A stretch of 64,000 bases of DNA from Ridgeia piscesae (taxonomy: Eukaryota > Annelida > Polychaeta > Sabellida > Siboglinidae), in NCBI GenBank assembly GCA_025642075.2, contig JAODUO010000078.1:587501-651500 (forward strand), read 5' to 3'. Made by a program: the position numbers and the translations under genes. Shown in pieces: positions 56,962 through 64,000 of the stretch (position 1 is the stretch's first letter; every line of letters begins with the position of its first letter). The notes under the pieces were generated by a model. The model did no database searches, was not told where the DNA came from, and saw nothing but the letters and a program-made list of their open reading frames with translations.

Positions 56962-59900
56962 TTATTTGACTACCTGAGTGTCCATGCTGGGTGGATGTAA
57001 GTCAACAAGTTATTTGACCACGGATCCTACCTGAGTGTCCATGCTGGGTGGATGTAAGTCAACAAGTTATTTGACCACGGATCCTACCTGAGTGTCCATG
57101 CTGGGTGGATGTAAGTCAACAAGTTATTTGACCACGGATCCTACCTGAGTGTCCATGCTGGGTGGATGTAAGTCAACAAGTTATTTGACCACGGATCCTA
57201 CCTGAGTGTCCATGCTGGGTGGATGTAAGTCAACAAGTTATTTGACCACGGATCCTACCTGAGTGTCCATGCTGGGTGGATGTAAGTCAACAAGTTATTT
57301 GACCACGGATCCTACCTGAGTGTCCATGCTGGGTGGATGTAAGTCAACAAGTTATTTGACCACGGATCCTACCTGAGTGTCCATGCTGGGTGGATGTAAG
57401 TCAACAAGTTATTTGACCACGGATCCTACCTGAGTGTCCATGCTGGGTGGGTGTAAGTCAACAAGTTATTTGACCACGGATCCTATCTGAGTGTCCATGC
57501 TGGGTGGATGTAAGTCAACAAGTTATTTGACCACGGATCCTACCTGAGTGTCCATGCTGGGTGGATGTAAGTCAACAAGTTATTTGACCACGGATCCTAC
57601 CTGAGTGTCCATGCTGGGTGGATGTAAGTCAACAAGTTATTTGACCACGGATCCTACCTGAGTGTCCATGCTGGGTGGATGTAAGTCAACAAGTTATTTG
57701 ACCACGGATCCTACCTGAGTGTCCATGCTGGGTGGATGTAAGTCAACAAGTTATTTGACCACGGATCCTACCTGAGTGTCCATGCTGGGTGGATGTAAGT
57801 CAACAAGTTATTTGACCACGGATCCTACCTGAGTGTCCATGCTGGGTGGATGTAAGTCAACAAGTTATTTGACCACGGATCCTACCTGAGTGTCCATGCT
57901 GGGTGGATGTAAGTCAACAAGTTATTTGACCACGGATCCTACCTGAGTGTCCATGCTGGGTGGATGTAAGTCAACAAGTTATTTGACCACGGATCCTACC
58001 TGAGTGTCCATGCTGGGTGGATGTAAGTCAACAAGTTATTTGACCACGGATCCTACCTGAGTGTCCATGCTGGGTGGATGTAAGTCAACAAGTTATTTGA
58101 CCACGGATCCTACCTGAGTGTCCATGCTGGGTGGATGTAAGTCAACAAGTTATTTGACCACGGATCCTACCTGAGTGTCCATGCTGGGTGGATGTAAGTC
58201 AACAAGTTATTTGACCACGGATCCTACCTGAGTGTCCATGCTGGGTGGATGTAAGTCAACAAGTTATTTGACCACGGATCCTACCTGAGTGTCCATGCTG
58301 GGTGGATGTAAGTCAACAAGTTATTTGACCACGGATCCTACCTGAGTGTCCATGCTGGGTGGATGTAAGTCAACAAGTTATTTGACCACGGATCCTATCT
58401 GAGTGTCCATGCTGGGTGGATGTAAGTCAACAAGTTATTTGACCACGGATCCTACCTGAGTGTCCATGCTGGGTGGATGTAAGTCAACAAGTTATTTGAC
58501 CACGGATCCTATCTGAGTGTCCATGCTGGGTGGATGTAAGTCAACAAGTTATTTGACCACGGATCCTACCTGAGTGTCCATGCTGGGTGGATGTAAGTCA
58601 ACAAGTTATTTGACCACGGATCCTATCTGAGTGTCCATGCTGGGTGGGTGTAAGTCAACAAGTTATTTGACCACGGATCCTACCTGAGTGTCCATGCTGG
58701 GTGGATGTAAGTCAACAAGTTATTTGACCACGGATCCTACCTGAGTGTCCATGCTGGGTGGTGTAAGTCAACAAGTTATTTGACCACGGATCCTACCTGA
58801 GTGTCCATGCTGGGTGGATGTAAGTCAACAAGTTATTTGACCACGGATCCTACCTGAGTGTCCATGCTGGGTGGATGTAAGTCAACAAGTTATTTGACCA
58901 CGGATCCTACCTGAGTGTCCATGCTGGGTGGATGTAAGTCAACAAGTTATTTGACCACGGATCCTACCTGAGTGTCCATGCTGGGTGGATGTAAGTCAAC
59001 AAGTTATTTGACCACGGATCCTACCTGAGTGTCCATGCTGGGTGGATGTAAGTCAACAAGTTATTTGACCACGGATCCTACCTGAGTGTCCATGCTGGGT
59101 GGATGTAAGTCAACAAGTTATTTGACCACGGATCCTACTGAGTGTCCATGCTGGGTGGGTGTAAGTCAACAAGTTATTTGACCACGGATCCTACCTGAGT
59201 GTCCATGCTGGGTGGTGTAAGTCAACAAGTTATTTGACCACGGATCCTACCTGAGTGTCCATGCTGGGTGGATGTAAGTCAACAAGTTATTTGACCACGG
59301 ATCCTACCTGAGTGTCCATGCTGGGTGGGTGTAAGTCAACAAGTTATTTGACCACGGATCCTATCTGAGTGTCCATGCTGGGTGGATGTAAGTCAACAAG
59401 TTATTTGACCACGGATCCTACCTGAGTGTCCATGCTGGGTGGATGTAAGTCAACAAGTTATTTGACCACGGATCCTACCTGAGTGTCCATGCTGGGTGGA
59501 TGTAAGTCAACAAGTTATTTGACCACGGATCCTACCTGAGTGTCCATGCTGGGTGGATGTAAGTCAACAAGTTATTTGACCACGGATCCTACCTGAGTGT
59601 CCATGCTGGGTGGATGTAAGTCAACAAGTTATTTGACCACGGATCCTACCTGAGTGTCCATGCTGGGTGGATGTAAGTCAACAAGTTATTTGACCACGGA
59701 TCCTACCTGAGTGTCCATGCTGGGTGGATGTAAGTCAACAAGTTATTTGACCACGGATCCTACCTGAGTGTCCATGCTGGGTGGATGTAAGTCAACAAGT
59801 TATTTGACCACGGATCCTACCTGAGTGTCCATGCTGGGTGGATGTAAGTCAACAAGTTATTTGACCACGGATCCTACCTGAGTGTCCATGCTGGGTGGAT

Positions 59901-60200
59901 GTAAGTCAACAAGTTATTTGACCACGGATCCTACCTGAGTGTCCATGCTGGGTGGATGTAAGTCAACAAGTTATTTGACCACAGGGTCCTACCTGAGTGT
60001 CCATGCTGGGTGGATGTAAGTCAACAAGTTATTTGACCACGGATCCTACCTGAGTGTCCATGCTGGGTGGGTGTAAGTCAACAAGTTATTTGACCACAGA
60101 TCCTACCTGAGTGTCCATGCTGGGTGGATGTAAGTCAACAAGTTATTTGACCACAGATCCTACCTGAGTGTCCATGCTGGGTGGGTGTATGTCAACAAGT
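56962..60200 (+). repeat. 57-bp minisatellite with a GTAAGT in each unit, intron 13
   Basis: The unit is GTAAGTCAACAAGTTATTTG, ACCACGGATCCTACCTGAGT, GTCCATGCTGGGTGGAT. GTAAGT falls at 56997 and then about every 57 bases to 60130, giving 56 copies. The net length deviates from perfect register by only two bases (single-base losses near 58761, 59139 and 59213, and a gain near 59984). Most units also hold a GGATCC. Confidence 0.98.
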
Positions 60201-60353
60201 GGTGTCCTGACTTAGGTGGGTAGGAGTTTTTCCATTGCCCGTAATGTGATGTATGTAACAAGTTTAAATTGAAAAACCGGCAGAATCCAAATTGAGCTAG
60301 ACGACTGGAGGCTGGTTTGTAGTCACTTCTGATGATGCTGTTTCACGTTTCAG

Positions 60354-60488
60354 GGCACAAAGGGGGACAAAGGTGACCAGGGAGAAGCAGGCCCCAGCGG
60401 CACCCCTGGTCTTCCCGGCATCCCTGGGGCGGTTGGCACCCAGGGTATCCCTGGTGACATGGGAGAGCCAGGGTTGATAGGGCCCATT
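60354..60488 (+). CDS. COL15A1/COL18A1-like: Multiplexin exon 14: collagen segment; its 3' end seeds a 46-bp array
   Basis: The 135-nt exon (acceptor TTTCACGTTTCAG, donor CATT|GTAAGT, phase 0-0) begins [16 protein letters not shown] and ends GEPGLIGPI, all regular triplets apart from the final residues. Its last 18 bases (60471-60488) with the donor are the start of the 46-bp repeat that fills the rest of the window. The real donor is taken as the first one because only there does the collagen frame continue upstream without a stop. No further exon is visible before 64000. Confidence 0.9.
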
Positions 60489-63400
60489 GTAAGTTCTGTC
60501 TCAGTGATGTGTCTGTGGGTTGATAGGACCCATTGTAAGTTCTGTCTCAGTGGTGTGTCTGTGGGTTGATAGGACCCATTGTAAGTTATGTCTCAGTGAT
60601 GTGTCTGTGTGTTGATAGGGCCCATTGTAAGTTCTGTCTCAGTGGTGTGTCTGTGGGTTGATAGGACCCATTGTAAGTTCTGTCTCAGTGATGTGTCTGT
60701 GGGTTGATAGGGCCCATTGTAAGTTATGTCTCAGTGATGTGTCTGTGGGTTGATAGGACCCATTGTAAGTTCTGTCTCAGTGGTGTGTCTGTGGGTTGAT
60801 AGGACCCATTGTAAGTTCTGTCTCAGTGATGTGTCTGTGGGTTGATAGGACCCATTGTAAGTTCTGTCTCAGTGATGTGTCTGTGGGTTGATAGGACCCA
60901 TTGTAAGTTCTGTCTCAGTGATGTGTCTGTGGGTTGATAGGACCCATTGTAAGTTATGTCTCAGTGATGTGTCTGTGTGTTGATAGGGCCCATTGTAAGT
61001 TCTGTCTCAGTGGTGTGTCTGTGGGTTGATAGGGCCCATTGTAAGTTCTGTCTCAGTGGTGTGTCTGTGGGTTGATAGGGCCCATTGTAAGTTCTGTCTC
61101 AGTGGTGTGTCTGTGGGTTGATAGGGCCCATTGTAAGTTCTGTCTCAGTGATGTGTCTGTGGGTTGATAGGGCCCATTGTAAGTTCTGTCTCAGTGATGT
61201 GTCTGTGGGTTGATAGGGCCCATTGTAAGTTCTGTCTCAGTGATGTGTCTGTGGGTTGATAGGACCCATTGTAAGTTCTGTCTCAGTGATGTGTCTGTGG
61301 GTTGATAGGGCCCATTGTAAGTTCTGTCTCAGTGATGTGTCTGTGGGTTGATAGGGCCCATTGTAAGTTCTGTCTCAGTGATGTGTCTGTGGGTTGATAG
61401 GGCCCATTGTAAGTTCTGTCTCAGTGATGTGTCTGTGGGTTGATAGGGCCCATTGTAAGTTCTGTCTCAGTGATGTGTCTGTGGGTTGATAGGGCCCATT
61501 GTAAGTTCTGTCTCAGTGATGTGTCTGTGGGTTGATAGGACCCATTGTAAGTTCTGTCTCAGTGATGTGTCTGTGGGTTGATAGGACCCATTGTAAGTTC
61601 TGTCTCAGTGATGTGTCTGTGGGTTGATAGGACCCATTGTAAGTTCTGTCTCAGTGATGTGTCTGTGGGTTGATAGGGCCCATTGTAAGTTCTGTCTCAG
61701 TGATGTGTCTGTGGGTTGATAGGGCCCATTGTAAGTTCTGTCTCAGTGATGTGTCTGTGGGTTGATAGGACCCATTGTAAGTTCTGTCTCAGTGATGTGT
61801 CTGTGGGTTGATAGGGCCCATTGTAAGTTCTGTCTCAGTGATGTGTCTGTGGGTTGATAGGGCCCATTGTAAGTTCTGTCTCAGTGATGTGTCTGTGGGT
61901 TGATAGGGCCCATTGTAAGTTCTGTCTCAGTGATGTGTCTGTGGGTTGATAGGACCCATTGTAAGTTCTGTCTCAGTGATGTGTCTGTGGGTTGATAGGG
62001 CCCATTGTAAGTTCTGTCTCAGTGGTGTGTCTGTGGGTTGATAGGGCCCATTGTAAGTTCTGTCTCAGTGATGTGTCTGTGGGTTGATAGGACCCATTGT
62101 AAGTTCTGTCTCAGTGATGTGTCTGTGGGTTGATAGGGCCCATTGTAAGTTCTGTCTCAGTGATGTGTCTGTGGGTTGATAGGGCCCATTGTAAGTTCTG
62201 TCTCAGTGGTGTGTCTGTGGGTTGATAGGGCCCATTGTAAGTTCTGTCTCAGTGATGTGTCTGTGGGTTGATAGGGCCCATTGTAAGTTCTGTCTCAGTG
62301 ATGTGTCTGTGGGTTGATAGGGCCCATTGTAAGTTCTGTCTCAGTGATGTGTCTGTGGGTTGATAGGGCCCATTGTAAGTTCTGTCTCAGTGATGTGTCT
62401 GTGGGTTGATAGGACCCATTGTAAGTTCTGTCTCAGTGGTGTGTCTGTGGGTTGATAGGGCCCATTGTAAGTTCTGTCTCAGTGATGTGTCTGTGGGTTG
62501 ATAGGGCCCATTGTAAGTTCTGTCTCAGTGATGTGTCTGTGGGTTGATAGGGCCCATTGTAAGTTCTGTCTCAGTGATGTGTCTGTGGGTTGATAGGACC
62601 CATTGTAAGTTCTGTCTCAGTGATGTGTCTGTGGGTTGATAGGACCCATTGTAAGTTCTGTCTCAGTGATGTGTCTGTGGGTTGATAGGACCCATTGTAA
62701 GTTCTGTCTCAGTGATGTGTCTGTGGGTTGATAGGGCCCATTGTAAGTTCTGTCTCAGTGATGTGTCTGTGGGTTGATAGGGCCCATTGTAAGTTCTGTC
62801 TCAGTGATGTGTCTGTGGGTTGATAGGGCCCATTGTAAGTTCTGTCTCAGTGATGTGTCTGTGGGTTGATAGGACCCATTGTAAGTTCTGTCTCAGTGAT
62901 GTGTCTGTGGGTTGATAGGGCCCATTGTAAGTTCTGTCTCAGTGATGTGTCTGTGGGTTGATAGGACCCATTGTAAGTTCTGTCTCAGTGATGTGTCTGT
63001 GGGTTGATAGGACCCATTGTAAGTTCTGTCTCAGTGATGTGTCTGTGGGTTGATAGGGCCCATTGTAAGTTCTGTCTCAGTGATGTGTCTGTGGGTTGAT
63101 AGGACCCATTGTAAGTTCTGTCTCAGTGATGTGTCTGTGGGTTGATAGGACCCATTGTAAGTTCTGTCTCAGTGATGTGTCTGTGGGTTGATAGGACCCA
63201 TTGTAAGTTCTGTCTCAGTGATGTGTCTGTGGGTTGATAGGACCCATTGTAAGTTCTGTCTCAGTGATGTGTCTGTGGGTTGATAGGACCCATTGTAAGT
63301 TCTGTCTCAGTGATGTGTCTGTGGGTTGATAGGACCCATTGTAAGTTCTGTCTCAGTGGTGTGTCTGTGGGTTGATAGGACCCATTGTAAGTTCTGTCTC

Positions 63401-64000
63401 AGTGGTGTGTCTGTGGGTTGATAGGACCCATTGTAAGTTATGTCTCAGTGATGTGTCTGTGGGTTGATAGGGCCCATTGTAAGTTCTGTCTCAGTGATGT
63501 GTCTGTGGGTTGATAGGACCCATTGTAAGTTCTGTCTCAGTGATGTGTCTGTGGGTTGATAGGACCCATTGTAAGTTCTGTCTCAGTGATGTGTCTGTGG
63601 GTTGATAGGACCCATTGTAAGTTCTGTCTCAGTGATGTGTCTGTGGGTTGATAGGACCCATTGTAAGTTCTGTCTCAGTGATGTGTCTGTGGGTTGATAG
63701 GACCCATTGTAAGTTCTGTCTCAGTGATGTGTCTGTGGGTTGATAGGGCCCATTGTAAGTTCTGTCTCAGTGATGTGTCTGTGGGTTGATAGGGCCCATT
63801 GTAAGTTCTGTCTCAGTGATGTGTCTGTGGGTTGATAGGACCCATTGTAAGTTCTGTCTCAGTGATGTGTCTGTGTGTTGATAGGACCCATTGTAAGTTC
63901 TGTCTCAGTGATGTGTCTGTGGGTTGATAGGACCCATTGTAAGTTCTGTCTCAGTGGTGTGTCTGTGGGTTGATAGGACCCATTGTAAGTTCTGTCTCAG
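60471..64000 (+). repeat. 46-bp minisatellite made from the exon 14 end and its splice donor
   Basis: The unit joins GGGTTGATAGGRCCCATT to GTAAGTTCTGTCTCAG and TGATGTGTCTGT. The first copy is the last 18 bases of exon 14 plus the true donor at 60489; the last GTAAGT is at 63985. The 3496 bases between equal exactly 76 units, so there is no net insertion or deletion. Variation is limited to a few sites (GAC/GGC, TGATG/TGGTG, TTC/TTA, GTGGG/GTGTG). The array continues past the window edge. Confidence 0.98.

Larger units (their letters stand above)
44573..64000 (+). other. COL15A1/COL18A1-like: Multiplexin (collagen XV/XVIII-like) gene, supported span, 3' incomplete
   Basis: Multiplexins are secreted basement-membrane collagens with an N-terminal TSPN domain, an interrupted triple helix carrying glycosaminoglycan chains, and a C-terminal trimerisation plus endostatin region. 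Fourteen exons seen here give, in order, the TSPN domain, a Ser-Gly linker and collagen segments separated by non-collagenous breaks. Three features point to XV/XVIII rather than other TSPN collagens: the residue pattern of the TSPN domain, the acidic Ser-Gly breaks in exons 7 and 10/11, and a KDGSV-type break in exon 13 resembling the one in collagen XVIII. Every junction keeps the frame. Most exons are phase 0-0 and begin with a glycine codon, as is usual in collagen genes. The trimerisation and endostatin parts are not in the window. The gene cannot be assigned to XV or XVIII; invertebrates usually have one multiplexin ancestral to both. Confidence 0.9.

Overview
The window is eukaryotic DNA from a marine-type invertebrate. 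It has short collagen exons bounded by GT-AG introns, tRNA-derived SINEs, a CR1/jockey-type LINE fragment, a solo LTR, and a very large number of minisatellites. No operons, Shine-Dalgarno sites or prokaryotic genes are visible. I cannot name the species; a mollusc, other lophotrochozoan or cephalochordate would all fit.

One gene is well supported, on the + strand: a multiplexin (collagen XV/XVIII family). Fourteen exons are resolved between 44573 and 60488. They encode the thrombospondin-N-terminal-like/laminin-G-like (TSPN) domain, a short linker with a possible glycosaminoglycan Ser-Gly site, and interrupted Gly-X-Y segments. Two further acidic Ser-Gly sites lie where vertebrate collagen XVIII carries heparan sulfate. 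All exon phases agree. The gene runs off the right edge, so the rest of the triple helix, the trimerisation region and the endostatin domain are not in the window. Two upstream exons are proposed from splice sites, phase and content: a signal-peptide exon at 31159-31261 and a small linker exon at 36856-36912. They are possible, not proven.

Region by region: 1-31 kb holds no supported gene. It contains minisatellites with unrelated unit lengths (12 to 33 bp), microsatellites, a G-rich array, a solo LTR with perfect 5-bp target duplications (21826-22176) and a decayed SINE. 31-44 kb would be the first two introns if the candidate exons are real, and holds further arrays and SINEs. 44.5-56.4 kb is the compact collagen exon region, with a LINE fragment in intron 10 and a 220-bp imperfect palindrome in intron 6. 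56.4-64 kb is dominated by two long minisatellites. By my own boundary sums, tandem repeats make up roughly 24-25 kb, close to 40% of the window.

The most unusual signal is at the right end. The 57-bp array in intron 13 and the 46-bp array beginning at the end of exon 14 both carry a perfect GTAAGT 5' splice-site motif in every standard unit, in the sense orientation, giving about 133 copies in 7 kb. The 46-bp unit is made from the last 18 bases of exon 14 plus its own donor, repeated exactly in register 76 times to the window edge. Two related events occur in the same gene: a 30-nt in-frame tandem duplication of the exon 7 donor, and a copy of the intron 10 acceptor with the start of exon 11 placed in intron 13. 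Copying of exon-intron junctions is therefore a recurring theme here, though no functional consequence can be shown from sequence alone.
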